A stretch of DNA of 61,532 nucleotides from positions 1 to 61,532 of the forward strand of contig NZ_AMXE01000013.1 of NCBI RefSeq assembly GCF_000310205.1, read 5' to 3'. The translations under genes were made by a program, and so were the position numbers. The notes under the pieces are model-generated. The model had not been told where the DNA came from, made no database searches, and saw only the letters and a program-made list of their open reading frames with translations. This DNA comes from Thauera linaloolentis 47Lol = DSM 12138. GTDB taxonomy: Bacteria > Pseudomonadota > Gammaproteobacteria > Burkholderiales > Rhodocyclaceae. Shown one piece after another: positions 50,454-59,075 of the stretch. The number at the start of each line of letters is the position of its first letter. The stretch's first letter is position 1.

Positions 50454-50995
50454 TGCTGTTGCCCATTACGTAGTGAGTCGCTGGTGCCACGCACAGCGTC
50501 TATGAAAGCCGGGTCAGCCAACAGTTTTGCCGCTACCACTGGAAGCAGCGCCTCCTGCAGGATGGGGTTGGCTGCCAACTCGGAAGGTGCTGCCTTCACT
50601 TCCTCAACGAGCGTCTTCAGCGAATCATCGCGCCAAGCCGACGCCTTGGCGTTTGCTGCGTCATATGCTTTTCTTGTTTCCTCAAGCTTGGCTGTGTTGG
50701 CAGCCAGTTCCTGGCGCAATTCCCGAATTTGCTGGAGCAGTGCATTCTGAGTAGTCAACTGCTTTCCCAACAGAGTCGCCGATACCGCATCGACCGGGAG
50801 GAACTCGTCGTCGCTCGCAGACGTATTCCAGAGGCCATCTCGTCTTGTAATGCAGCCTCTTCGTGCATCGAACGATGTTGCTTGTTTTTTGCCCACATCA
50901 GCCAAAGATTTGCATAGCTCTGTTAGCTCAGAACTCTGCGCTTGGGCGAACTGTGCAAAGCTTCCAAGCACAAACAACACAAGTATTCTTCGCAT
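50450..50995 (-). CDS. Small exported coiled-coil protein (181 aa)
   Basis: A 181-residue exported protein with signal peptide MRRILVLFVLGSFAQFAQA, a short Cys pair region (LCKSLADVGKK, RRGCITRRDG), and a coiled coil (LLGKQLTTQNALLQQIRELRQELAANTAKLEETRKAYDAANAKASAWRDDSLKTLVEEV). A strong AGGAGGG Shine-Dalgarno precedes the start. It is followed with a 4-base overlap by the 986-residue gene, so they are translated together and probably interact through the coiled coils. No family known. Confidence 0.7.
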   Translation of the reverse strand: MRRILVLFVLGSFAQFAQAQSSELTELCKSLADVGKKQATSFDARRGCITRRDGLWNTSASDDEFLPVDAVSATLLGKQLTTQNALLQQIRELRQELAANTAKLEETRKAYDAANAKASAWRDDSLKTLVEEVKAAPSELAANPILQEALLPVVAAKLLADPAFIDAVRGTSDSLRNGQQQ

Positions 50996-51211
50996 GACAT
51001 ACCCTCCTCTGTTCCTGGCAATGTACGTATGAACATGCCACCTGACTCGAAGCAGATCAAGTGGCCACTGTAGCCCTCGCTACAGCACTATTGAGCCGGC
51101 AAGCAAAAAGAATCCTGGAGCTGTTCGCAAGTAGCCAGATGCAGGCGCACGCAAGCTGCAGCAAGGCGTTGATGAGGTGCCCTACGTTTTCCGTCTTCCA
51201 ACTGGCCGTCC
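50996..51211. other. Gap between the exported pair and the IS3 remnant
   Basis: A 216-base stretch that holds the upstream region of the 181-residue gene and the broken end of the IS3 element. On the minus strand a short reading frame resembles a hydrophobic helix (LINALLQLACACIWLLANSS) but has no start or partner. CTGTAGCCCTCGCTACAG at 51068-51085 is an inverted repeat (CTGTAGC/GCTACAG). No clear promoter is seen. Confidence 0.4.
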
Positions 51212-51904
51212 TCATGCTGCCATTTTTTGCTGATTCTGTCGTTCGATCCAGTTCTGCAATCCACGCATGGCGTAAGCGGCCAGGCGGGCCTGGTAAGCCT
51301 GGCTGGCGTATTGACTTCCCCGATCGGAGTGGAACAGCACGCTCGGTCCTGGGCGCCGGCGAAACCATGCCATCGACAGCGCATCGAGCACCAGATCGGT
51401 CGTCATCCGTGGTTTGATCGACCAGCCGATCACTTCGCGGTTGAACAGGTCGATCGCCACCGCCAGGTACAGCCAGCCCTCGGCGGTGGCGATGTAGGTG
51501 ATGTCGCCCGTCCATACCCGATTGGGCGCCTGAGGCGCGAACTGGCGCTCGAGCACATTCTCCGCCACCGGCAGGTGATGCCTGGAGTCGGTCGTCGCCT
51601 TGTAGCGCCGCTTGTGCCGTGCCCGAATGCCGTTCTCGCGCATCAGTCGCTCGATGCGCGGCAAGCCGATCCGGTAGCCACGCCCACGCAACTCGGCGTG
51701 GATGCGTCGTGCCCCGTAGGCCTGCCGGACCTCCTGATGAACCGTGCGGATCAGTACCAGGGCCTGCGCATCGGTCAGGCGCTTGCGCTCCGGCGTCCCG
51801 CCTCCTCGCCAAGCCCGAAAGCCGCTCTGGCTCACCGATAAGGCCTCGCACAGGACAGGCAACGGAAAGGATCTGCGCTGCGTCTCGATCCAGGCATATT
51901 TCAC
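51212..51904 (-). pseudogene. IS3-family OrfB, truncated at the 3' end
   Basis: Integrase-like transposase part of an IS3-family element. It starts at GTG 51904 (MKYAWIETQRRSFPLPVLCEALSVSQSGFRAW), overlapping the orfA stop. The HTH_21-type region and two of three DDE residues are present (WTGDITYIA and FHSDRGSQYAS), but the frame leaves the family after LAAYAMR and runs 16 unrelated residues to a stop, so the third acidic residue and the right end are lost. Non-functional alone. Confidence 0.9.
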
Positions 51905-51940
51905 AGCAGCTCCTTCGCGAAATATGCCGTCGCTTTCCTA
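51901..51940 (-). pseudogene. 3' end of the interrupted IS3 orfA
   Basis: AGGAAAGCGACG... reads RKATAYFAKELL and stop, the usual C-terminus of IS3-family OrfA. It is separated from its N-terminal part at 53522-53820 by the IS110 element. Its TGA overlaps the orfB GTG start (GTGA). Confidence 0.85.
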
Positions 51941-53288
51941 AGAAACACCTGACTCAACCGGCTGTAGCGAGAAGCCGAAGTGGGCGGCCCGACGTTGCAG
52001 CTGCTTGACGACCCGCTCGCGGTAGCGCTGCTCGTACTGCTCGGCACCAGGATCCTCGTACTGCATTCCGAATCGCATCGCCCGGTAGAAGAGGACGGCG
52101 ATCTTGCGTGCCGTGGCCGTCAGCGCCTTGGCCTTTCCGATGCGCGCGGCCAACCTGCGGTAGAACGCCCCCAGCGCGGTTTCGGTACGCCCGACGGTGG
52201 TTGCCACCAGTCGCAGTCGCGCGGCCACGCGGCTGTTGCTTTTGCGAGTGCGCGAGGACAGCACCTTGCCGCCACTGATTTTGCAACCCGGCGCCAGCGT
52301 CAGCCATGACGTGAAGTGCTTCTCCGTGGGCCATCGGCTCATGTCCGTGCCGCATTCGGCGATCAAGGCAAGCGCCACGCTCGGCCCAATGCCATGGATG
52401 CGGGTCAGATCCATGCCCGTGAGCTGGTACAGCAGCCCTCGCGCATCGAACTTCGGCGCGTTGGTCTGCTTGGTGCGGTGGCGCGGTTTGGCCAGAGGCT
52501 CCGACGGTTCGACCTTGTCCGCGCACAACATCTGCAGCGCACGCTCGATCTGTGCATCGCAGTCAACAATGCGGTCCTGGTAGAAGTCGAACAATGCCAG
52601 GGCTTGGGACAGCGCGAACACGTGCTCGGGCTGATAGTTGCCCACCATGGCCGCGCGAATCGTCTGGGTGCTCTCGCGACACCGGACATCGCGCATGCTC
52701 GCCAGGACATCGGGGTCGCGCTCACCGGCAACGATGGCGCGCACGATCCTCAGCCCGGTCACCCCGCTGATGTCGCTGATGACATGGTGTAGCTGCAGGT
52801 TCATGTGGATCAGCGCCTTTTGCATGTGCTGCATGTGCGCCGCGGCGTACTCGAGATGCCGTTCGCGAATGCGCATGTAGGCGCGTAACGCCGCTATCTC
52901 GCGCGTCGGGCGGAAGCTGGCGCGCAGCAAGCCCGCAGGCATGCAGACGTTGCAGCCACTGGGCGTCGTTGACGTCGCTCTTGCGACCGGGCACAGCCTT
53001 GCAGTCCCTCGCGTTGGCCAGCACCACCGCCAACCCGCGATCCTCCAGGATCTCGTACACGGGGATCCAGTAAACGCCCGTGGACTCCATCGCCACCGTC
53101 TTGATCCCCAGCGCCACCAGCCAATCGGCCATGCGCTCGATATCGCCCGTGAAGCTTTGGAACGTCTGTACCGGATCGTCGCTCAGTTCCGGTGGCACGG
53201 CCGCGACCTGGATGCGCGAGCCGATGTCGATGCCCGCCGCCCGATCATTGACGATGGGCAGGCCGAGCGCCTTTGCTTTCTTGGACAT
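51938..53288 (-). pseudogene. IS110-family transposase with a one-base frameshift
   Basis: DEDD-type IS110 transposase. The N-terminal RuvC-like part (RAAGIDIGSRIQVAAVP, VAMESTGVYWIPVYEILEDRGLAVVLANARDCKAVPGRKSDVNDAQWLQRLHACG) is in one frame; the rest (GLLRASFRPTREIAALRAYMRIRERHLEYAAAHMQHMQKAL...) and the C-terminal Tnp_IS116/IS110/IS902 region (LTRIHGIGPSVALALIAECGTDMSRWP) are in another. Removing one C of the CCC at 52932-52934 restores one long protein. CTAGAGGAGG precedes the start. The stop codon TAG is supplied by the IS3 target sequence. A sequencing error cannot be excluded. Confidence 0.88.
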
Positions 53289-53521
53289 GGCAGCCTCCTC
53301 TAGGCAAGGTGCCAGACAGGGGAGCGGTTCAAATCAATTTCCTAAACGGGGTCGCACGAGGCGCCACCACAGCTGGGTCCGCTGATTCCCCACGGGCCAA
53401 GTTTTTTGACGGGGACGAAAGCCTCCAAAAAGCTGACGGCCACGGTCTGGCTCAGGCCAGTGTAGGCAGCACCCGTGTTTCTTTCCATCGGGACGGGGCG
53501 CCGCCGCGAAAGACGTTTTTT
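51941..53521 (-). mobile_element. IS110-family element inserted into IS3 orfA (1581 bp)
   Basis: Both junctions can be read. On the minus strand the IS3 sequence GAGATC-CT is followed by the element, which ends in GTTT-CT and rejoins TAGGAAAGCG. Removing one CT-to-CT unit restores GAG ATC CTT AGG AAA GCG (EILRKA), the normal OrfA sequence. So the core dinucleotide is CT and the length 1581 bp. There are no terminal inverted repeats, as is usual in this family. The transposase is frameshifted. Confidence 0.85.
53289..53521 (-). ncRNA. Candidate bridge-RNA region of the IS110 element
   Basis: The 233-base non-coding end upstream of the transposase is where IS110-group elements encode the bridge RNA. 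TTTTTG (53403-53408) pairs with CAAAAA (53426-53431) around a G/C-rich loop, suggesting a stem-loop. The call rests on position; no target-binding loops were assigned. Confidence 0.4.
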
Positions 53522-53820
53522 AGGATCTCATTTTCCATCTCGAGGCGCACCACCTGAGCGCGCAACCGGGACAGCTCCATCTGCTCGGCAGTGATCTGCT
53601 TGGCGCCGGCCGGATTCAGCTTGCCCGCCTTCGCCGCCTTCGCCGCCTTCGCCGCCTTCGCCGCCTTCGCCGCCTTCGCCGCCTTGGCCCAGTTGCGCAG
53701 CGTCTGCTCAACCAACCCCAGTTCCTCGGCAACACGGGCAATGTTGCCGACCTCGTCAGCTCGCTTGACGGCCTGCTCCTTGAACTCAGCCGTGTACTCC
53801 TGCTTCGGGATGCGCTTCAC
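53522..53820 (-). pseudogene. IS3-family OrfA, 5' part, with expanded repeat
   Basis: HTH-type OrfA of an IS3 element. MKRIPKQEYTAEFKEQAVKRADEVGNIARVAEELGLVEQTLRNW is the N-terminal HTH and AKQITAEQMELSRLRAQVVRLEMENEIL the leucine-zipper. Between them an AKAA-type run of seven lysines replaces the shorter KAAKAGKL usually found. After EIL the frame enters the IS110 element and reads through to 53452. Confidence 0.88.
53629..53687 (+). repeat. 9-bp tandem repeat in IS3 orfA
   Basis: GCCTTCGCC repeats in tandem, about six to seven copies (Lys-Ala-Ala on the minus strand). It changes length in multiples of three codons, so the frame is preserved. Confidence 0.85.
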
Positions 53821-53896
53821 GTCGTTCTTCCTCTCGTTGTGTCGATCCTACGACGACTACGTTGGAAGACGAAATTCATGGGGCAGCTCATCACAG

Positions 53897-53910
53897 GTCT
53901 TATATAGGAC
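53897..53910. promoter_or_regulatory. Palindromic operator candidate upstream of glcB
   Basis: GTCTTATATAGGAC is a palindrome with one mismatch (ideal GTCTTATATAAGAC). I recall palindromes of this type before TCA- and glyoxylate-cycle genes in betaproteobacteria, linked to GntR-type regulators, but cannot verify it here. It lies 7 bases outside the IS3 end and 112 bases before the glcB start, so the IS insertion has not removed it. Confidence 0.5.
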
Positions 53911-54021
53911 TTTTGCCCTTTGGCCTTGACCGGAGCACGAATCGGTCGCATCCTCGCGGTCGCCCGCGCTGCATGATTGCCGCGCCGGGTTTTCCGTGAA
54001 CCATTCCAGAGAGTGCGTAAC

Positions 54022-56205
54022 ATGACCGAGAGAGTGAACTGCCACCGCCTTCAGGTGGCTGCGAATCTGAAGCGTTTCATCGAAGAAGAGGCCCTGCCGG
54101 GCACGGGCGTAGATGTCGCCGCCTTCTGGAAAGGCTTCGATGCGCTGGTACACGATCTCGCGCCCAAGAACCGCGCACTGCTCGCCGACCGCGACCGCCT
54201 GCAGACCGAACTGGACAACTGGCATCGCGCCAATCCCGGCCCGATCGCCGACATGGCCGCCTACCGTGCCTTCCTCGAATCGATCGGCTACCTGTTGCCG
54301 CAGCCGTCCGGCGTCAAGGTCGATACGCCCAACGTCGACAGCGAGCTGTCCTCGCAGGCCGGCCCGCAGCTGGTGGTGCCGGTCATGAACGCCCGCTACG
54401 CGCTCAATGCCGCCAACGCCCGCTGGGGCTCGCTGTACGACGCGCTGTACGGCACCGACGCGATCCCCCAGACCGACGGCGCCGAACTCGGCAAGGGCTA
54501 CAACCCGGTGCGTGGCGCCAGGGTCATCGCCTTCGCGCGCAATGTGCTCGATCAGGCCGCGCCGCTGGCCGGCGCCTCGCACGCCGACTCGACCGCCTAC
54601 GCGGTGGTCGGCGGCAAGCTCACCGTCACGCTCGAGAACGGTTCCACCGTCGGCCTGCAGCAGCCGGAGAAGTTCGTCGGCTACCAGGGCGACGCCGCCG
54701 CGCCGAGCGCCGTGCTGCTCAAGAACAACGGCCTGCACATCGATGTCCAGATCGATCGCGGCGGAGCCATCGGCAAGACCGACGCCGCCGGCATCAACGA
54801 TCTGGTCATGGAAGCCGCGGTGTCCACGATCATGGACTGTGAAGATTCCATCGCCGCGGTCGATGCCGACGACAAGGTCGTCGTCTATCGCAACTGGCTG
54901 GGCCTGATGCAGGGCACGCTGACCGAACAACTGGAAAAGGGCGGCAAGACCATCACTCGCCGCCTCAACGCCGACCGCGAATACACTGCCGCGGCGGGCG
55001 GCAGCCTGCGCCTGCACGGCCGCTCGCTGCTGTTCATCCGCAATGTCGGCCACCTGATGACCAACCCGGCGATCATCGACGGCGAAGGCCACGAGATCCC
55101 CGAAGGCATCCTGGACGGCGTGGTCACCACGCTGATCTCGATGCACGACATCGCGCGCAAGGGCAATTCGCGCACCGGCAGCATGTACATCGTCAAGCCG
55201 AAGATGCACGGCCCGGCCGAAGTCGCCTTCGCCGACGAACTGTTCAGCCGCGTCGAGGACCTGCTCGGCCTGCCGCGCCACACGGTGAAGATGGGCATCA
55301 TGGACGAGGAGCGCCGCACCTCGATCAACCTGATGGCCTGCATCGCCGCGGCCAAGAGCCGCGTCGCCTTCATCAATACCGGCTTCCTCGACCGCACCGG
55401 CGACGAAATGCACACTGCCATGGAAGCCGGCCCGATGATCCGCAAGGGCGACATGAAGACCAGCGCCTGGATCCAGGCCTACGAACGCAACAACGTGCTG
55501 GTCGGCTTGACCGCCGGCCTGCGCGGCAAGGCCCAGATCGGCAAGGGCATGTGGGCCATGCCCGACCTGATGGCGGCGATGCTGGAGCAGAAGATCGCTC
55601 ACCCGAAGGCCGGCGCCAACACCGCCTGGGTGCCGTCGCCGACCGGCGCGACGCTGCATGCGCTGCACTACCACCAGGTCGATGTCGCCGCCATCCAGCA
55701 GGAGATGGAGAAGATCGATCTCGCCGCCGAGCGCGATGCGCTGCTTGGTGGCCTGCTGACCGTGCCGGTCGCCGTCAAGGCCGACTGGAGCGCCGAAGAG
55801 CGCCAGCAGGAACTCGACAACAACTGCCAGGGCATCCTGGGCTACGTGGTGCGCTGGGTGGAGCAGGGCGTGGGCTGCTCGAAGGTGCCCGACATCAACA
55901 ACGTCGGCTTGATGGAAGACCGCGCCACGCTGCGCATCTCCAGCCAGCACATCGCCAACTGGCTGCGCCACGGCGTCGTCAGCGCCGAGCAGGTCGATGC
56001 CACGTTGCGCCGCATGGCTGGCGTGGTCGACGGCCAGAACGCCGGCGACGCGGCCTATCGGCCGATGGCGCCGAACGTCGATGACTCGGTCGCCTACCAG
56101 GCCGCCCGTGCGCTGATCTTCGAAGGCTGCGCCCAGCCCAGCGGCTACACCGAGCCGCTGCTGCACCGCTATCGCCAGGTGTTCAAGGCGAAAGCCGCGG
56201 CCTGA
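54022..56205 (+). CDS. glcB: Malate synthase G (GlcB)
   Basis: Condenses glyoxylate with acetyl-CoA to malate in the glyoxylate and glycolate pathways. The 727-residue length is that of the G isoform. Active-site regions are seen: [16 protein letters not shown] (Arg), [12 protein letters not shown] (Glu, Mg), [15 protein letters not shown] (Asp, Mg) and [33 protein letters not shown] (Asp base, Cys). The ATG at 54022, with GAGAG before it, starts [16 protein letters not shown], matching family N-termini; an in-frame ATG 45 bases earlier is not used. IS material lies 131 bases upstream and two hairpins follow. Confidence 0.96.
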   Translation: MTERVNCHRLQVAANLKRFIEEEALPGTGVDVAAFWKGFDALVHDLAPKNRALLADRDRLQTELDNWHRANPGPIADMAAYRAFLESIGYLLPQPSGVKVDTPNVDSELSSQAGPQLVVPVMNARYALNAANARWGSLYDALYGTDAIPQTDGAELGKGYNPVRGARVIAFARNVLDQAAPLAGASHADSTAYAVVGGKLTVTLENGSTVGLQQPEKFVGYQGDAAAPSAVLLKNNGLHIDVQIDRGGAIGKTDAAGINDLVMEAAVSTIMDCEDSIAAVDADDKVVVYRNWLGLMQGTLTEQLEKGGKTITRRLNADREYTAAAGGSLRLHGRSLLFIRNVGHLMTNPAIIDGEGHEIPEGILDGVVTTLISMHDIARKGNSRTGSMYIVKPKMHGPAEVAFADELFSRVEDLLGLPRHTVKMGIMDEERRTSINLMACIAAAKSRVAFINTGFLDRTGDEMHTAMEAGPMIRKGDMKTSAWIQAYERNNVLVGLTAGLRGKAQIGKGMWAMPDLMAAMLEQKIAHPKAGANTAWVPSPTGATLHALHYHQVDVAAIQQEMEKIDLAAERDALLGGLLTVPVAVKADWSAEERQQELDNNCQGILGYVVRWVEQGVGCSKVPDINNVGLMEDRATLRISSQHIANWLRHGVVSAEQVDATLRRMAGVVDGQNAGDAAYRPMAPNVDDSVAYQAARALIFEGCAQPSGYTEPLLHRYRQVFKAKAAA

Positions 56206-56216
56206 TCGGGATGACG

Positions 56217-56280
56217 GGGCGGCGCTTCTGCCGCCCATGCCATCGAGGAAGCGCCGGCCCGAGGGCCGGCGTTCGCTTTT
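56217..56280 (+). terminator. Tandem hairpin terminator after glcB
   Basis: GGGCGGC/GCCGCCC (56217-56223, 56230-56236) is a first stem with a 6-base loop. CGCCGGCC/GGCCGGCG (56252-56259, 56264-56271), tetraloop CGAG, is a second, followed by TTCGCTTTT. The second has the form of a rho-independent terminator. Confidence 0.75.
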
Positions 56281-56386
56281 GCGGCGTGTGCCGCGTGCCG
56301 GCGCGGACCATGCGCCGCCCGCGCTACAATGCCGGGCGCAGCACCCCGCGCCGGAGTGCGCCACCTTCCGGCTCAACGATTCCGCC

Positions 56387-56902
56387 ATGACCCTGCACGC
56401 CGTTTCGCCCCTGTCCCGCCTGCACCTCGACATCGACCGCCGTGTCGATGCGATCCGCGCCGCGCATTCCGACTGGCCGTGCGGCAAAGGCTGCGACGAT
56501 TGCTGCCGGCGCCTGGCCGGCGTGCCGCGCCTGACGGCCGGAGAGTGGGCCTTGCTGAGATCGGGGCTGGAGGCGCTCGACGCATCGCGCCTGCGGGAGA
56601 TCCGGCAGCGGATCGCAGCGCTCGGCGATGCGCCGGCCGCGCCGCTCACCTGTCCGATGCTCGACCGCGAAAGCGGCGCCTGTCCAGTGTATGCGCAGCG
56701 TCCGGTCGCGTGCCGGACCTACGGTTTCTACGTCCAGCGCGATCTGGGCCTTTACTGTTCCGACATCGAGGCGAGCGCGGCGCGGGGCGTGCTGGCGGAC
56801 GTGATATGGGGCAACCAGGATGCCATCGACCGCGCGCTCGCGGTTGATGGGGAAGCGCGCAGCCTGTCGGAGTGGTTCGCACATTGGCACGGCAGCCCTT
56901 GA
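56387..56902 (+). CDS. YkgJ-family cysteine-cluster protein
   Basis: A 171-residue protein with the conserved Cys pattern of the YkgJ (UPF0153, putative zinc- or iron-chelating) family: WPCGKGCDDCCRRLAGVPRLTAGEW, TCPMLDRESGACPVYAQRPVACRTYGFY and LGLYCSDIE. The ATG at 56387 is chosen because homology-like sequence begins there; the frame is open further upstream. It is a single gene behind the glcB terminator; its job in the cell is not established. Confidence 0.82.
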   Translation: MTLHAVSPLSRLHLDIDRRVDAIRAAHSDWPCGKGCDDCCRRLAGVPRLTAGEWALLRSGLEALDASRLREIRQRIAALGDAPAAPLTCPMLDRESGACPVYAQRPVACRTYGFYVQRDLGLYCSDIEASAARGVLADVIWGNQDAIDRALAVDGEARSLSEWFAHWHGSP

Positions 56903-57049
56903 AGGCGTGCGGGCCGTGCACCGTGCGGGCGCCTGCCGCCGTGCTTCATCCTTCGTGCGGGGCCGTGCCCCGTATGCCCCGGACACATCCTTTCTCCATG
57001 AACATCGACTCGCCGCCCGCGGGGCGGATCGATTCCAGCGCAGCCTTCC

Positions 57050-58228
57050 ATGCCCGTACAACATAGCGTCCTGCTTGCCGTCCTGATCGTCGCGCTGACG
57101 TCGGTCGGCCCCCTGTCCACCGACTTCTACCTGCCGGCCCTGCCCGAGATCGCGCGGGTGCTGGGCACCGACACCGCCGGCGCGCAGCTCACGCTGTCGG
57201 TCTATCTGCTGGGCTTCGGCGCCGGGCAGCTCCTGATCGGCCCGCTGTCGGACCGCTTCGGCAGGCGGCCGGTGATGTTGTGGGGCTCGCTGGTGTTCGT
57301 GCTGTCGTCGGCGGCCTGCGCGCTGGCGCCGACGATCGAAACGCTGGTGGCGGCGCGCCTGGTGCAGGCCTTCGGCGCCTGCGTCGGCCCGGTGCTCGGG
57401 CGCGCGGTGGTGCGTGACGTGTATGGCCCGCACGAGGCGGCGCGCGTGCTGTCGCACGTGTCGACGGCCACGGCGCTGGCGCCGCTGGTCGCGCCCATCT
57501 TCGGCGGCTGGCTGAGCGCCCATTTCGGCTGGCGTTCGACCTTCGTCGTGCTCACGCTGTACGGACTGGCGCTCGGCGTCATGGTGTGGTCGGTGCTGAA
57601 GGAGACGAACCGCCATCCCGATCCGGACGCGATACGCCCCTCGCGCATGCTGGCCAACTACGGCGTGCTGCTGGCCGACCGGACCTATCGCGGCGCGCTG
57701 CTGACCGGCTGCGGCGCTTTCGCGGCGCTGTTCGCCTTCATTTCCGGTTCGCCCTTCGTCTATATCGAGCTCTACGGCATGTCGCCGCAGCGGATGGGCC
57801 TCGCCTTCGGCGCCAACGTCACCGGCTTCATCGTCGGCAGCGTGCTGTCCGCGCGGCTGTCGCGGCGGCTTGGGGCAGGCTGGATGATCCGCAGCGGCGT
57901 GCTGCTCGGTGCGGCCAGCGGGCTGCTGCTGGCCGGGCTGGCACTGGCCGGCGTGGATCACCCGGCGGCGGTCATGGGGCCGATGTGGGGCGTGACTGCG
58001 GCGGTCGGCCTGCTGCTGCCGAACGCCACGGCGCTGGGTCTGGCGGGCTATCCGAAGATGGCCGGCTCCGCCGCGTCGATGATGGGGTTCGCGCAGATGG
58101 GGCTGGGCGCCGGCGCAGGCATGATCGTCGGCCATGGGGTGCAGGCCAGTGCGACGCCGCTGGCGCTGACCGTGGCTGCCGGCATGCTGTTCAGTCTGGC
58201 GATGTGGGCCCTGCTGCTGCGCCGCTGA
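57050..58228 (+). CDS. MFS exporter of the Bcr/CflA type
   Basis: A 392-residue inner-membrane transporter with 12 predicted helices. Family features are the start LLAVLIVALTSVGPLSTDFYLPALPEIARVLGTD, motif A GPLSDRFGRRPVMLWG, and RLVQAFGACVGPVLGRAVVRDVYG, typical of the drug-resistance Bcr/CflA group of 12-TMS exporters. The substrate cannot be told from sequence. It converges on modE. Confidence 0.9.
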   Translation: MPVQHSVLLAVLIVALTSVGPLSTDFYLPALPEIARVLGTDTAGAQLTLSVYLLGFGAGQLLIGPLSDRFGRRPVMLWGSLVFVLSSAACALAPTIETLVAARLVQAFGACVGPVLGRAVVRDVYGPHEAARVLSHVSTATALAPLVAPIFGGWLSAHFGWRSTFVVLTLYGLALGVMVWSVLKETNRHPDPDAIRPSRMLANYGVLLADRTYRGALLTGCGAFAALFAFISGSPFVYIELYGMSPQRMGLAFGANVTGFIVGSVLSARLSRRLGAGWMIRSGVLLGAASGLLLAGLALAGVDHPAAVMGPMWGVTAAVGLLLPNATALGLAGYPKMAGSAASMMGFAQMGLGAGAGMIVGHGVQASATPLALTVAAGMLFSLAMWALLLRR

Positions 58229-58253
58229 GCCGGCGCAGCCAGGGGCGGATCGT

Positions 58254-59066
58254 TCAGGCGGGCACGCCGACGATCACGCTGGAAGCCTTGAAGATGGCGC
58301 TGGCCGACTTGCCGACGGCCAGTTCGAGATGGGTCGCGCTTTCATTGGTGACGATCGCCGCCACGCTGCCGCCGCCCGGCAGGTCGATCACCACTTCGGT
58401 GTTGACCGCGCCCGGCTGCACGCGGGAGATGGTGCCCGGCAGCCGGTTGCGGGCGGAAAAGCGCGCGCCGCTGTCGTCTGTCACGATGATGATGGAAGAC
58501 GACTTGATCAGCGCGAAGGCTTCCGCGCCCGGCCGCAGGCCCAGGCCCTCGGTGCTCTCGTGGGTGACGATGGCGACGATCCGGTGCCCGCCCGCGACTT
58601 CGAGCTCGACCTCGTCATTCACCGCGCCTTGCTTCAATGCGCTGACCTTGCCCAGGAACTGGTTGCGTGCGCTGGTCTTCATGCTCATTCTCCTGATCAG
58701 TAGATAATCGTCGGCGATGCCTTCCGCCTGCTGGCTGAGATGGTCGACGAAGCGGCGGTGTTCCTGTGCGATCAGACGGAAGTTCGCCACCAGTTGCTCG
58801 GCGCGGCGCGTCAGCCGGGTGCCGCCGCCGCCCTTGCCGCCGGTCAGGCGTTCGACCAGCGGTTCGCCGGCGAGGTTGTTCATCGTGTCGATCGCATCCC
58901 ACGCGGCCTTGTAGCTCATGCCGATGGCTTTGGCCGCCTGCGTGATGGAGCCGCATTCCGCGACCTTCGACAGAAGCTCGATCCGCCCCGGCCCGCCAAG
59001 GTTGGCGCCGCCGACCGTCATCCAGATCGCCCCCTGCAGTTCGATGCCCTTGTTGTCCGTTTCCAT
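58254..59066 (-). CDS. modE: Molybdate-responsive regulator ModE
   Basis: Molybdate/tungstate-sensing transcription factor, 270 residues. The N-terminal LysR-like winged helix (RIELLSKVAECGSITQAAKAIGMSYKAAWDAIDTMNNLAGEPLVERLTGGKGGGGTRLTRRAEQL, about 28-95) is followed by two Mop/TOBE domains (about 130-195 and 200-268; SARNQFLGKVSALKQGAVNDEVELEVAGG and SARNRLPGTISRVQPGAVNTEVVIDLPGG), the usual ModE architecture. Start is 9 bases after the ABC ATPase gene, with GAGGTGA overlapping that stop, so it is the last gene of the transporter operon. Confidence 0.95.
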   Translation of the reverse strand: METDNKGIELQGAIWMTVGGANLGGPGRIELLSKVAECGSITQAAKAIGMSYKAAWDAIDTMNNLAGEPLVERLTGGKGGGGTRLTRRAEQLVANFRLIAQEHRRFVDHLSQQAEGIADDYLLIRRMSMKTSARNQFLGKVSALKQGAVNDEVELEVAGGHRIVAIVTHESTEGLGLRPGAEAFALIKSSSIIIVTDDSGARFSARNRLPGTISRVQPGAVNTEVVIDLPGGGSVAAIVTNESATHLELAVGKSASAIFKASSVIVGVPA

Positions 59067-59075
59067 GTGCCCGCG

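Larger units (their letters stand above)
51264..53890 (-). mobile_element. IS3-family element, interrupted by IS110 and lacking its right end
   Basis: The left end is at 53890: the minus strand starts TGAGCTGCCCCATGAATTTC, with the TGANCTGNCCCC look of IS3-family ends. orfA and orfB follow, orfA being split by an IS110-family element at 51941-53521. The right end is missing, with the sequence departing from the family at about 51263. The left terminus lies 131 bases before glcB. Confidence 0.8.

Noticed and set aside
51057-51211. Hydrophobic minus-strand reading frame beyond the IS3 break
   Set aside because: No start codon, no ribosome binding site and no family resemblance; probably a remnant or non-coding.
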